Source: Robertkochia aurantiaca
GTDB taxonomy: Bacteria > Bacteroidota > Bacteroidia > Flavobacteriales > Flavobacteriaceae
DNA length: 64,000 bases
Direction: 5' to 3'
Assembly (NCBI RefSeq): GCF_020166495.1
Contig: NZ_JAINZS010000002.1
Span: 124,001 to 188,000 of the forward strand
Part shown: positions 17,507 to 26,517 of the stretch, one piece after another
Position numbering within the stretch: position 1 is the first letter of the stretch
Layout of the letters: the number at the start of each line of letters is the position of its first letter
Notes under the pieces: model-generated
What the model saw: only the letters and a program-made list of their open reading frames with translations
What the model was told of the DNA's origin: nothing
Database searches by the model: none
Position numbers and translations under genes: made by a program

Positions 17507-19414
17507 ATGATGAAAAATACCACCCTTCTTTTCTTCGGAATATTGCTGATTAGCAGCTGTACGTTTGCCCAATATGGGAAACAGAAAAAAGCAGATGCAC
17601 TTTTCAATGAATTCTCCTTTGTTGAGGCTTCAAAAGTGTACAGGGAATTGCTGGCTAATAACTACAACGCCGATTATGTCACCAGGAAACTGGCCGACTG
17701 CTATTTTATGCTCAGAGATCCGGAGCATGCAGAACCATATTATGAGAAAGCCGTTCAGCAGGAAGGCATTTCTAAAGACTACTTTTACAATTATGCGGTG
17801 GTACTCAGAGGTCTTGGCAAATATGAAGCTTCTGAAGAATGGGCCAAAATGTATAAGAAGGAGGGCGGTGAAGCAAAACTGGTGCGTGAACTCAAAAAAG
17901 CACCTTTTGATTCCGCTTTTTTCGAGACCCGTGTCAGATATCAGCTGCACCCTTTCGAACACAATTCAAAAAACAGTGACTTCGGGGCTTACGAGCATAA
18001 CTACCAGTTATACTTTGTCTCCGCGAGAAATTCAAAAAGCAATGAAGGTGATATACATGGCTGGAACGAACAGCGATTTTTAGACATGTATACTCTCAAT
18101 CTGAATACAACAGATCCCGGCATCAAGCCGGTAGAGGGAATCAATTCTGTGTACCACGAAGGCCCCATGGCTATCAGTCAGGATGGAAAGACCATGTATT
18201 TTTCAAGGAACAACTATCTCGACAACAAAAGGGGAAAAGATAAAGAGGGGGTGGTACACCTTAAGATATACCGTGCTCAGAAAACCGGCAACACCTGGAC
18301 CGATATCGAAGAATTGCCTTTTAATGACGACGCCTATTCGGTATCTCATCCCGCCCTCTCTCCGGATGGAAAAACACTCTATTTCGCTTCAGATATGCCC
18401 GGAGGCTATGGCCTTGCCGATATTTACAAGGCAGAGGTAAGGGCTGATGGCAGCTTTGGAAAACCGGTCAATCTCGGACCCGAAATAAACACTATAGGGA
18501 ATGAATTATTCCCTTTTGTCTCCAGGGAGAACAGCCTTTTTTTCGCATCAGACGGACAGCCGGGATATGGTCTTCTGGACATACAGGTCGCTATTAAAAA
18601 TGAGGCAGGTGAAATTACTGGCGTGCTAAATATGGGCGAGCCCATTAACAGCACCGCTGACGATTTCTCCTTCTTCCTGTCTGAAAACGGAGTAAACGGC
18701 TATATCGCCACCAACAGGCATAGCACCGTGGGAGATGATGATATCTTCAGATTTGAACGCATATTACCGCTCATGCTGAAAGGGCATGTACTGGACTCGG
18801 TCAACCACCGACCCATCGCCAATGCCCGTATCGACCTTAAAACCCGTAACGGAGAAGATGTGGCTTATCTTATTACAGATGAGAAGGGTTATTATGAGAT
18901 CAATATAGATCGGGGAATGGATTTCACCATTAAGGCGACCCATAAGAAATACAATGAAAAGTCAAGGGATTTCTCAAGCAAAGAACTGCCCAAGACGCTT
19001 ACCGAGCTGGTAGTGAATCTCGAACTGAGCCCTGTCAAAGACATCAGGGTACTGGCTGACTTAAACACCATTTACTTCGATTTTGATAAATATGACATCA
19101 GACCTGATGCCGCACGTGAACTTGATAAGATCGTTCGGTTGCTTTCCGATGAATATCCCGACATGGTAATGCGAATAGAGGCACATACAGATTCAAGGGG
19201 CTCAACCTCTTATAATGACCGCCTTTCTATAGACAGGGCTAATTCCACCGTCGAGTATCTGGTAAGCCAGGGGCTTTCTCCTGAACGGATTCTTACCTCG
19301 CAGGGATATGGTGAAAAAAGACTTACCAATGGATGTGAAGACGGCATTCAGTGCGAAGAGGCGCTTCACCAGCAAAATCGCCGAACCGAGTTCATCGTTG
19401 TGAAAATGGAGTAA
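17507..19414 (+). CDS. PorE-like OmpA-family lipoprotein with TPR, WD40-like and carboxypeptidase-regulatory domains
   Basis: About 635 residues. I use ATG at 17507 (the next codon is also ATG). A signal peptide ends in a lipobox LISSC (Cys18). TPR-like helices (about 20-110) are followed by WD40/PD40-type blades with SQDGKTMYFSRN, SPDGKTLYFASD and SRENSLFFASD (about 160-420). A carboxypeptidase-regulatory-like domain lies around 430-510, and a C-terminal OmpA peptidoglycan-binding domain has TIYFDFDKYDIRPDA, RIEAHTDSRG and NRRTEFIV. This domain order matches the type IX component PorE. It probably anchors the secreted partner or its SprF-like protein to peptidoglycan. Its stop abuts the convergent CAP gene. 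Confidence 0.9.
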   Translation: MMKNTTLLFFGILLISSCTFAQYGKQKKADALFNEFSFVEASKVYRELLANNYNADYVTRKLADCYFMLRDPEHAEPYYEKAVQQEGISKDYFYNYAVVLRGLGKYEASEEWAKMYKKEGGEAKLVRELKKAPFDSAFFETRVRYQLHPFEHNSKNSDFGAYEHNYQLYFVSARNSKSNEGDIHGWNEQRFLDMYTLNLNTTDPGIKPVEGINSVYHEGPMAISQDGKTMYFSRNNYLDNKRGKDKEGVVHLKIYRAQKTGNTWTDIEELPFNDDAYSVSHPALSPDGKTLYFASDMPGGYGLADIYKAEVRADGSFGKPVNLGPEINTIGNELFPFVSRENSLFFASDGQPGYGLLDIQVAIKNEAGEITGVLNMGEPINSTADDFSFFLSENGVNGYIATNRHSTVGDDDIFRFERILPLMLKGHVLDSVNHRPIANARIDLKTRNGEDVAYLITDEKGYYEINIDRGMDFTIKATHKKYNEKSRDFSSKELPKTLTELVVNLELSPVKDIRVLADLNTIYFDFDKYDIRPDAARELDKIVRLLSDEYPDMVMRIEAHTDSRGSTSYNDRLSIDRANSTVEYLVSQGLSPERILTSQGYGEKRLTNGCEDGIQCEEALHQQNRRTEFIVVKME

Positions 19415-19415
19415 C

Positions 19416-19925
19416 CTATTCTTCCAAACGCTTGATGAATATATGGGTAAAATAAAAATTACCCTCCTTGTCCTTTCTGGCGCTGATGGAAGCATGGGTA
19501 AAATCACCCTCAATCACTGCACGATGCTGCTCACTGTTTAACCAACCATTTACCACGCCTGTAGCGGTAGTGTAGGCAAAAGCCACATTCTCAGCAACCA
19601 GAGCTGCATTGGCATTGCTCTTTAAATAAGCTTCTCTCTCGAAAAAATAATCATGATTGGCTTCCTGGGTAGCGATCATATAGTTCGTGTGTTCCTCTGC
19701 TTTTGCATAAACGATATCAAGATTTTTCAACGGGTTGAGGGAAATTGAAATTCGGTGTTCGTTTATCAGTTCGAAAACTTCATTTTGAAGAGACACATCC
19801 TCTAAAGAAGCCACATAGAGGTTTTCTGTTTCGGTAATGCTCTCATTTGCACAGGAATAACAGCACAGACAGAGAATCATTATAGGCAACATGAGGCGTG
19901 TTGCCGCTAAAGTTCTGGCATTCAT
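19416..19925 (-). CDS. CAP-domain (YkwD/SCP-like) lipoprotein
   Basis: 169 residues. An N-terminal hydrophobic stretch ends in a Cys-rich CYSCAN site, consistent with a lipoprotein signal. The CAP domain follows: VFELINEHRISISLNPLKNLDIVYAKAEEHTNYMI with the first conserved His/Glu, NANAALVAENVAFAY, and a C-terminal NSEQHRAVIEGDFTHASISAR plus YFTHIFIK. CAP proteins are extracytoplasmic and of varied or unknown activity. It stands alone between the surface operon, convergent with it, and pdxH on its own strand. Confidence 0.85.
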   Translation of the reverse strand: MNARTLAATRLMLPIMILCLCCYSCANESITETENLYVASLEDVSLQNEVFELINEHRISISLNPLKNLDIVYAKAEEHTNYMIATQEANHDYFFEREAYLKSNANAALVAENVAFAYTTATGVVNGWLNSEQHRAVIEGDFTHASISARKDKEGNFYFTHIFIKRLEE

Positions 19926-20021
19926 AGGTTAATGTAATAAGATTTGGCCTTACTAATTTACGTAGCCCTATGAATAGAACTGTTAAAAAAATGTTAATTT
20001 AGATGAAATGCCTTACAGTTA

Positions 20022-20669
20022 TCATGGGGAGAGTCGTTCAATAATCCAATCGAAATCTTTCGTTAACCGATATCTCAGCCGGTCATGCAGTCTGTTTGGA
20101 CGGCCTTGCCAGAATTCAATTGATTCAGGTCTCACCAGATAACCTCCCCAGTAATCGGGACGTTCGATCTCCTTCCCTTTCCATTCGAACTCCAGCTTGC
20201 GAAGATTCTCTTCTATCGCCTCCCTGGAAGGTATAACGGTACTCTGCCTTGAAACCACGGCCCCCAGTTGACTGCCTCTTGGCCTGGATTCAAAGTATCC
20301 GTCTGAAAGGTTTTCTGCTATCTTTTCTGCCTTACCCTTCACAATGACCTGTCTTTCCAGGTTAGGCCAGAAGAATGAAAGGCAAACCCTGGGATCTTTA
20401 TCTATAGCCCTGCCTTTTTCACTTTCATAATTGGTAAAAAAGATAAAACCTTCTTCTGTGTATCGCTTCAAAAGAACCACACGATTCTTCGGAAATCCGT
20501 CCAGACCTACAGTCGAGATGGTCATGGCATTGGCTTCTTCCACCCCGCCAAATTTTTCCACTTCGTAAAACCAGGTCTGAAACAACTGTATAGGATTATC
20601 AGGAACCTTATCTTCGGTCAGTTCGCTTTTCTCGTAATTTCGCCTGTAATGTCCCAGGTCTTTTTCCAT
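20022..20669 (-). CDS. pdxH: Pyridoxamine 5'-phosphate oxidase
   Basis: 215 residues, full length. Family landmarks: LGHYRRNYEKSELTE near the N-terminus, NAMTISTVGLDGFPKNRVVLLKRYTEEGFIFFTNY for FMN contact, SRQSTVIPSR, and a C-terminal WGGYLVRPESIEFWQGRPNRLHDR. The enzyme oxidises pyridoxine or pyridoxamine phosphate to pyridoxal phosphate using FMN and O2. It is last in the pyrR-pyrB-small protein-rnz-pdxH run, with 47 bases after rnz. Confidence 0.95.
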   Translation of the reverse strand: MEKDLGHYRRNYEKSELTEDKVPDNPIQLFQTWFYEVEKFGGVEEANAMTISTVGLDGFPKNRVVLLKRYTEEGFIFFTNYESEKGRAIDKDPRVCLSFFWPNLERQVIVKGKAEKIAENLSDGYFESRPRGSQLGAVVSRQSTVIPSREAIEENLRKLEFEWKGKEIERPDYWGGYLVRPESIEFWQGRPNRLHDRLRYRLTKDFDWIIERLSP

Positions 20670-20716
20670 ATCCTTTTTAATCTTGAAAATACTAAGAATC
20701 GCCCAAATCAGGCTTG

Positions 20717-21631
20717 TTAAAAGTCAAAAGTCTTACCATCCTCTGCCAGTGCCACCGGTTCGAAAATCGTTTCGGCTTCCTGCCTGAATGCTTCCAACGA
20801 ATTATAACGTGTCGAATAATGCCCGAGAACAAGCTTTTTAACCCCTGCTTTCAAGGCTATGCTCGCAGCCTGCTTTGCGGTGGAATGCCCCGTCATTGCC
20901 GCCAGGTCTTCGTGGTCCTGGAGAAAGGTGGATTCATGATAAAGTATATCAACCTCCCTGATCAAGGGAACGATGCCCTGATCGTAGGCCGTATCACTGC
21001 AAAAAGCATACGATTTTACAGGGGGCGGATCGTAAGTAAGCATTTCGTTGGCTATCACCTCTCCCTCTTCGGTTACCACATCTTTTCCTTGTTTGATCTT
21101 TCGAAAATAACTTCGGTCTACACGAAACTTCTCGGCCGCTGTAATATTGAGTTTCCGCAGGCCGGGTTTCTCTCTGAACAAAAATCCATTGGTGTAAATA
21201 CGATGCTTTAAAGGGATGGTAAAAACCTCCACCTTATCATCTTCAAAAATAAGTTCTGAATTCTTCGACTCCAGTTCATGAAATATCAAAGGAAAATTGG
21301 TCCATGCATTTCCCACCTTCAACATTACCGTTATGGCTTCCTTGATTCCCTTCGGCCCATGTATATGCAAAGCACTTTCCCGGCCCAGCAATCTGAAAGT
21401 GGTGATCAGTCCGGGCAAACCAAAAAAATGATCACCGTGTAAATGGGAAATAAATATATGTTTTATCCTGGCAAATTTGATCTTTTGCTTCCTGAGAGCC
21501 ACCTGAGTACCTTCCCCGCAATCTATAAGGAAAATATGGCCATTGATATGCAGCACCTGAGCCGTAGGATTTGTCATGGCTCTCGGTGTGGCACTGTAGC
21601 ACCCCAAAATATGCAGTTTGTTTATATTCAT
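20717..21631 (-). CDS. rnz: Ribonuclease Z
   Basis: 304 residues of the metallo-beta-lactamase fold. The zinc motif ISHLHGDHFFGLPG is intact, with further ligands in CSDTAYDQ, a LYHESTFLQDH segment and TGHSTAKQAA plus VLGHYSTRY. The enzyme cuts the 3' trailer of tRNA precursors, fitting a genome where the tRNA in this window lacks an encoded CCA. It lies 18 bases after the small STAS-like gene. Confidence 0.95.
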   Translation of the reverse strand: MNINKLHILGCYSATPRAMTNPTAQVLHINGHIFLIDCGEGTQVALRKQKIKFARIKHIFISHLHGDHFFGLPGLITTFRLLGRESALHIHGPKGIKEAITVMLKVGNAWTNFPLIFHELESKNSELIFEDDKVEVFTIPLKHRIYTNGFLFREKPGLRKLNITAAEKFRVDRSYFRKIKQGKDVVTEEGEVIANEMLTYDPPPVKSYAFCSDTAYDQGIVPLIREVDILYHESTFLQDHEDLAAMTGHSTAKQAASIALKAGVKKLVLGHYSTRYNSLEAFRQEAETIFEPVALAEDGKTFDF

Positions 21632-21649
21632 CTGATCAGAAGGTCTGTA

Positions 21650-21982
21650 TCAGGCGTCCAGATCACGCTCAATATCCTCCATTTCGATCAGATCGTATGC
21701 TTCTTTTAAAGTAGGGACCACCACCATATTATCATGTACATCATCATAATTCACGGCATTGGTAACGATTACAAAAGACTTATTGCCTTTTCGGTGGTCT
21801 TCTGAAACCTCGAAGAATTCTGTCAGGTCATTTGCTGTTAAATTACTGATCTCCTGAAGATTTAAAATGATGTTATCCTTTTTGTGTTTGTCGTAATTCT
21901 CTCTGAATCGCTCTACGAAAGTTCTGAATGAAAGGCTTTCCTGGGTAAATAGGGCGATGTTCTCCTGTCTGTCAATGATCAT
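21650..21982 (-). CDS. Small conserved STAS-like protein between pyrB and rnz
   Basis: 110 residues, acidic, no signal or membrane segment. The alternating pattern NIILNLQEISNLTANDLTEFFE then KSFVIVTNAVNYDDV resembles the strand-helix order of STAS (anti-sigma antagonist-like) domains, but no phosphorylatable Ser in the usual place is evident, so the comparison is tentative. It begins 3 bases after the pyrB stop and precedes rnz by 18, so it is co-transcribed with both. Function unknown. Confidence 0.65.
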   Translation of the reverse strand: MIIDRQENIALFTQESLSFRTFVERFRENYDKHKKDNIILNLQEISNLTANDLTEFFEVSEDHRKGNKSFVIVTNAVNYDDVHDNMVVVPTLKEAYDLIEMEDIERDLDA

Positions 21983-21985
21983 GTT

Positions 21986-22915
21986 CTACTGTTTAATTTT
22001 TGATGCTAGTAAGTAAATCACGGCCATACGAATGGCCACACCATTCTCAACCTGATTGAGAATTATTGCCTGACCGGAATCGGCTACGTCACTTGTGATC
22101 TCTACTCCCCTGTTAATGGGTCCGGGGTGCATGATAACGATCTCTTTGTCAAGCGATTCCAGCAGGGCACGGTTCACACCATATTGTTGGGTATATTCAC
22201 GGGTAGACGGGAAATAACTGATGTCCATACGCTCGTTCTGCACGCGCAACATGTTAGCGACATCACACCATTCCAGAGCTTTTTTAAGATTGGGTTCCAC
22301 AGTCACCCCAAGGGAGGTGATGTATTTGGGAATAAGGGTTTGCGGACCGCATACCTTTACCTCTGCTCCCTGCAGCTGAAGGGCAAAAATATTCGAGAGG
22401 GCCACCCTTGAGTGCAGAATATCGCCTACTATCACCACTTTTTTGCCGGCTACAGTTCCCAGTTTTTCCCTGATTGAGTATGAGTCAAGCAACGCCTGTG
22501 TAGGGTGCTCATGTGCCCCGTCACCAGCATTGACAATACTGGCATTTACGTGCTTAGACAAAAAGATGCCGGCTCCCGGATTCGGATGCCGCATAACCAC
22601 CATGTCAACCTTCATCGAAAGAATATTATTCACCGTATCGATAAGGGTTTCGCCTTTTTTAACCGAAGACTGGGAGGCCGAAAAATTGATCACATCGGCA
22701 GAAAGCCGCTTCTCAGCAAGTTCAAATGACAACTTGGTACGGGTACTGTTCTCAAAAAAGAGATTGGCAATAGTGATGTCTCGAAGCGAAGGTACTTTTT
22801 TGATCGGCCGGTTAATCACCTCCTTGAAGTGATCGGCGGTTTCAAAGATCAGTTCGATATCTTCGGCTTTCAGGTACTTAATTCCAAGTAAGTGATCTAC
22901 ACTTAATTCACTCAT
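21986..22915 (-). CDS. pyrB: Aspartate carbamoyltransferase catalytic subunit
   Basis: 309 residues, the normal length. Carbamoyl-phosphate site FFENSTRTKLSFE, the mobile loop SSVKKGETLIDT, VMRHPNPGAG, AHEHPTQALLD and the C-terminal MHPGPINRGVEI are all present. It makes N-carbamoyl-aspartate, the first committed pyrimidine step. It follows pyrR by nine bases. No pyrI regulatory subunit lies next to it. Confidence 0.96.
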   Translation of the reverse strand: MSELSVDHLLGIKYLKAEDIELIFETADHFKEVINRPIKKVPSLRDITIANLFFENSTRTKLSFELAEKRLSADVINFSASQSSVKKGETLIDTVNNILSMKVDMVVMRHPNPGAGIFLSKHVNASIVNAGDGAHEHPTQALLDSYSIREKLGTVAGKKVVIVGDILHSRVALSNIFALQLQGAEVKVCGPQTLIPKYITSLGVTVEPNLKKALEWCDVANMLRVQNERMDISYFPSTREYTQQYGVNRALLESLDKEIVIMHPGPINRGVEITSDVADSGQAIILNQVENGVAIRMAVIYLLASKIKQ

Positions 22916-22924
22916 TTCGTTAGG

Positions 22925-23464
22925 CTATTGTTTTACCATATATACTTTATCTTCTCCGTCGTTTTCCTGCCACATTACCAGAACCCGCTCTTCATTGATG
23001 GCATCTACCTGCCTCCCTCTGTAATCGGGCTGTATGGGAAGATGCCTGCTGAAACGGCGGTCGATCAGGGTAAGGAGTTCTATTTCACTGGGGCGACCAA
23101 AAGACTGGATGGCAGTAAGGGCTGAGCGAATGCTCCTGCCCGTATACAAAACATCGTCTATAAAGACTACCTTTTTGTCTTCTACAAGAAAATCGATACG
23201 GGTTTTATTGGCTTCAAGTGTCTTTTCTCCCCGCCTGAAGTCATCCCTGAAAAAAGTGATGTCGAGATAGCCAAGTCTCACCTGTTCGATCCCGTAATCA
23301 TTCTCAAGCAATCTCTTAAGACGTTCTGCCAGAAAAACCCCTCTGGGTTGTATTCCGATCAGTACGGTTTCTCTGAAATCATGGTGATTCTCGATAAGTT
23401 GACAGGCGAGTCTGTGTAAAATTATGTCGATCTCTTTGGCTGAAAGCAGGACTTTTTGACTCAT
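22925..23464 (-). CDS. pyrR: PyrR: pyrimidine regulator / uracil phosphoribosyltransferase
   Basis: 179 residues of the type I phosphoribosyltransferase fold. The PRPP loop VVFIDDVLYTGRSIRSAL is clear, with the family's VLIGIQPRGVFLAERL and ELLTLIDR-FSRHLPIQPDYRG. PyrR proteins can bind pyr mRNA to cause attenuation and convert uracil plus PRPP to UMP. Here the leader before the gene is only about 25 bases if the predicted promoter is right, and no anti-terminator or terminator pair is visible, so enzyme activity may be its main role. It heads the operon with pyrB. Confidence 0.93.
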   Translation of the reverse strand: MSQKVLLSAKEIDIILHRLACQLIENHHDFRETVLIGIQPRGVFLAERLKRLLENDYGIEQVRLGYLDITFFRDDFRRGEKTLEANKTRIDFLVEDKKVVFIDDVLYTGRSIRSALTAIQSFGRPSEIELLTLIDRRFSRHLPIQPDYRGRQVDAINEERVLVMWQENDGEDKVYMVKQ

Positions 23465-23490
23465 ATCGAAAAGCGAAAGTATATGTTTGG

Positions 23491-23522
23491 TAAAAGTACA
23501 TATTTTTAGGCAGAATACTCAA
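23491..23522 (-). promoter_or_regulatory. Candidate pyrR operon promoter
   Basis: On the minus strand: TTG (23522-23520), a 21-base spacer, then TACTTTTA (23498-23491), one mismatch to TAnnTTTG. It lies about 27 bases before the pyrR ATG. Confidence 0.4.
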
Positions 23523-23664
23523 CAATTTTAGAAGCCCACTCCCTCCTCACATTCGCAGAGGCCTGAATTACAATACGCCCGTTTATTTAAATTTCTTACA
23601 TTTAGGCAAACTAACTGCTCCGGAGTCAAGCCGGGACAACCCATTAACCATTCAAATAATTTTT

Positions 23665-25095
23665 ATGAAAAAAATCGTTTTACTTTCCTTGCTGCTGCTG
23701 ACAGGCCTGCAACCTGCGCTGTCTCAGCGCTTATCAAAAGATAAAAAACAGGTTATCGCCAGCGTCGAAAATCATAAGGAAGAATTGATCAAAATAAGCG
23801 ATTCTATCTGGAGTGCAGCAGAAATTGCATTTCAGGAAGAAAAGTCATCAGCTTACCTGGCCGATTATGCAGAAGCCAACGGTTTCACGGTAGAACGTGG
23901 GGTAGCAGGTATTCCTACTGCCTTCACTGCCACCTACGGTTCGGGCAAACCGGTAATAGGGATCCTGGGGGAGTTTGATGCTTTACCCGGAATTTCTCAA
24001 AAGGCGAGCCCTGAAAAAGATCCCCTGGTAGAAGGGGGAGCCGGACATGGTTGTGGTCATAACCTTTTCGGTACGGCAAGCCTTGGCGCTGCTCTTGCTA
24101 TAAAAGAACAGATCGAAAAGGGAGAGATCGAAGGCACCATCAGGTTCTACGGGACACCCGCTGAAGAAAAATATTTCGGGAAATTATGGATGATTAGAGC
24201 CGGGCTTTTTGATGACCTCGACGTTTGTCTGGATTGGCATCCATCTGCCACCACCAAAGCTGATGTTCAGAGCTCCCTGGCTCTGGTCGATTTCATTGTT
24301 GAATTCAGGGGGCAGGCTGCCCATGCAGCTGCTGATCCGTGGAACGGACGAAGTGCTTCAGATGCACTGGAACTGTATACAACCGGAATCAACTATTACC
24401 GTGAACACATTAAACCCACCGTACGTATTCATTACCATATACAGGATGGCGGACAGGTGGTTAACGTGGTGCCTGATTATTCCAAGATCTGGGTGCGGGT
24501 TCGTGACACCAAACGTGAAGGTCTCACTCCTGTTTATGAACACGTGAAAAAAATGGCCGAAGGAGCTGCTATCATGGCTGATGTGGAACATGAGATCTCG
24601 CTGGTCTCAGGCATCTATGAAGTACTGGTCAACCGAACCGGTGGTGCAGCCATGCAGGAGAACCTCGAAATGCTGGGACCTATAGAATACACAGAAGAAG
24701 AAATCGCTTTTGGCAAGAAAATACAGGAAGCAACGGAAAAACCTCAGGTAGGGATGGATAGCGAAATTCGTCCGTTAGAGGATACCAAAGAAAACCCCGG
24801 AGGCGGTTCGACCGATGTAGGTGACGTAAGCTGGGTCGTACCTACAGTAAGGTTGGGCGTAACCGTAGCTCCCAAAGACACCCCCTGGCATTCGTGGGCA
24901 GTGGTTGCCTGTGGCGGAATGTCGATCGGGCATAAAGGCATGATCAGGGCAGCCAAGATACTGGCTATGACAGCAACCGATCTTTACAACGATGAAAAAC
25001 TGGTTGAAGAAGTTAAGTCAGAGTTCAGGGAAAGAAAAGGAGATCATGAATATAAAGGAATGATCCCCGATGGACCTCCACCGGTTGGGAATTAA
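23665..25095 (+). CDS. Secreted M20-family amidohydrolase (AbgB-like)
   Basis: 476 residues with an N-terminal signal peptide (KKIVLLSLLLLTGLQPALSQ). M20 metal-site motifs are present: GILGEFDALPG, GHGCGHNLFG, RFYGTPAEE and DWHPSATT, with the dimerisation domain between (VEFRGQAAHAAADPWNG). The closest family by length and motifs is the aminobenzoyl-glutamate utilisation protein B group. It would hydrolyse an acyl-amino-acid or peptide-like amide outside the cytoplasm; the substrate cannot be deduced. It is a single gene ending in a strong hairpin shared with the convergent murA. Confidence 0.88.
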   Translation: MKKIVLLSLLLLTGLQPALSQRLSKDKKQVIASVENHKEELIKISDSIWSAAEIAFQEEKSSAYLADYAEANGFTVERGVAGIPTAFTATYGSGKPVIGILGEFDALPGISQKASPEKDPLVEGGAGHGCGHNLFGTASLGAALAIKEQIEKGEIEGTIRFYGTPAEEKYFGKLWMIRAGLFDDLDVCLDWHPSATTKADVQSSLALVDFIVEFRGQAAHAAADPWNGRSASDALELYTTGINYYREHIKPTVRIHYHIQDGGQVVNVVPDYSKIWVRVRDTKREGLTPVYEHVKKMAEGAAIMADVEHEISLVSGIYEVLVNRTGGAAMQENLEMLGPIEYTEEEIAFGKKIQEATEKPQVGMDSEIRPLEDTKENPGGGSTDVGDVSWVVPTVRLGVTVAPKDTPWHSWAVVACGGMSIGHKGMIRAAKILAMTATDLYNDEKLVEEVKSEFRERKGDHEYKGMIPDGPPPVGN

Positions 25096-25101
25096 TCGTA
25101 T

Positions 25102-25143
25102 AAAAAAGCCCCGGAAAGCGAAAACTTCCGGGGCTTTTTTTTA
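25102..25143. terminator. Bidirectional terminator between the amidohydrolase and murA
   Basis: A GC-rich stem (AAAGCCCCGGAAG with CTTCCGGGGCTTT) with a short loop, A-tract on the left and T-tract on the right, so it can act in both directions for these convergent genes. Confidence 0.9.
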
Positions 25144-25172
25144 TTGAATATTTTATCTGATTAGGCTTCGCC

Positions 25173-26483
25173 TTAATCTACTCTGATGATCGAGGCACCA
25201 ATTGCCTGCAATCTTCCGTCGATGTTTTCATATCCACGATCGATCTGTTCGATATTATGAATAGTCGAAGTGCCTTTTGCAGACAAAGCAGCTATTAACA
25301 GTGAAACTCCCGCCCTGATATCAGGGGAAGTCATGGTGGTAGCCTTGAGAGTTGATTGAAAATCGTGACCGATCACCGTTGCCCGGTGCGGATCACACAA
25401 AATGATCTTGGCCCCCATATCGATCAGCTTATCGACAAAGAACAAACGGCTTTCAAACATTTTCTGGTGAATGAGTACACTTCCCCGGGCCTGTGTTGCA
25501 ATGGTCAAAACGATACTAAGCAGATCGGGAGTGAAACCCGGCCAGGGAGCATCAGAGATGGTCAATACCGAGCCATCTATATAATTCTGTATTTCGTAAC
25601 CTTCGCTGTGTTCGGGAATGTATATATCGTCTCCCCTCTTCTCCAGCGTAATACCCAACTTGGCAAAAACCGAAGGTATCTGCCCAAGGTAATCCCACCC
25701 GGCGTTTTTGATGGTCAGCTCACTACGGGTCATGGCAGCCATACCCACCCATGATCCGATCTCGATCATATCGGGTAGCATGGTATGCTCGGTTCCTCCA
25801 AGCTTTTCAACCCCTTCTATGGTAAGCATATTCGAGCCGATACCACTGATCCTGGCTCCCATACGGTTCAGCATTTTACACAATTGCTGAAGATAGGGTT
25901 CGCAGGCAGCATTATAAATGGTAGTGGTTCCTTCCGCCAGCACAGCGGCCATCACGATATTAGCTGTACCGGTTACCGAGGCTTCATCGAGCAACATAAA
26001 AGTACCTTTCAGCTTTTCAGCTTCAACCCCATAGAAATATTCTTCCCGATTGTACCTGAAATTAGCACCCAGCTTTATAAACCCTTCAAAATGCGTATCC
26101 AGTCGTCTCCTGCCGATCTTGTCTCCTCCCGGTTTGGGAATATAACCCTTTCCGAATCTCCCCAGCAAGGGTCCTACCAGCATGATCGAACCTCTGAGAC
26201 CTTTCCCGTCAGACTTAAACTGAGGGGTTTCCAGGTATTCCAGATTCAGATCGTTGGCCATAAAAGTATAGGAAGCCGGTCCTATTTTCTTGATAATCAC
26301 GCCGAGGTTTTCAAGCAGATCGATCAGCTTGTTCACATCGATGATGTTCGGAATATTGTGAATGGTGACTTTTTCTTCGGTAAGCAAAACAGCACATAGT
26401 ATCTGCAGTGCCTCATTCTTGGCACCCTGGGGAGTGATCTCACCCTTCAGCTGGTGCCCGCCTTCAATTTTGAAAGTACCCAT
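25173..26483 (-). CDS. murA: UDP-N-acetylglucosamine 1-carboxyvinyltransferase (MurA) with Asp at the catalytic Cys position
   Basis: 436 residues, full length. The catalytic Lys22-Asn23 (AKNEALQ) and the two inside-out alpha/beta domains are recognisable. In the active-site loop (116-130), which in E. coli has Cys115, this protein reads PKPGGDKIGRRRLDT with Asp121 (codon GAC, 26121-26123). Fosfomycin acts by alkylating the Cys, and Asp enzymes are naturally resistant. The enzyme adds enolpyruvate to UDP-GlcNAc, the first step of peptidoglycan synthesis. It lies 34 bases after the DUF4290 gene. Confidence 0.95.
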   Translation of the reverse strand: MGTFKIEGGHQLKGEITPQGAKNEALQILCAVLLTEEKVTIHNIPNIIDVNKLIDLLENLGVIIKKIGPASYTFMANDLNLEYLETPQFKSDGKGLRGSIMLVGPLLGRFGKGYIPKPGGDKIGRRRLDTHFEGFIKLGANFRYNREEYFYGVEAEKLKGTFMLLDEASVTGTANIVMAAVLAEGTTTIYNAACEPYLQQLCKMLNRMGARISGIGSNMLTIEGVEKLGGTEHTMLPDMIEIGSWVGMAAMTRSELTIKNAGWDYLGQIPSVFAKLGITLEKRGDDIYIPEHSEGYEIQNYIDGSVLTISDAPWPGFTPDLLSIVLTIATQARGSVLIHQKMFESRLFFVDKLIDMGAKIILCDPHRATVIGHDFQSTLKATTMTSPDIRAGVSLLIAALSAKGTSTIHNIEQIDRGYENIDGRLQAIGASIIRVD

Positions 26484-26517
26484 AAATAAGCGGTAAAATT
26501 TGGTATGATATTACGTT

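Noticed and set aside
17565-18083. 172-codon frame inside the OmpA-like gene
   Set aside because: Alternative frame of a real gene; sequence is not protein-like.
23465-23520. PyrR-type attenuator in the pyr operon leader
   Set aside because: Leader is too short and shows no terminator or anti-terminator stem.
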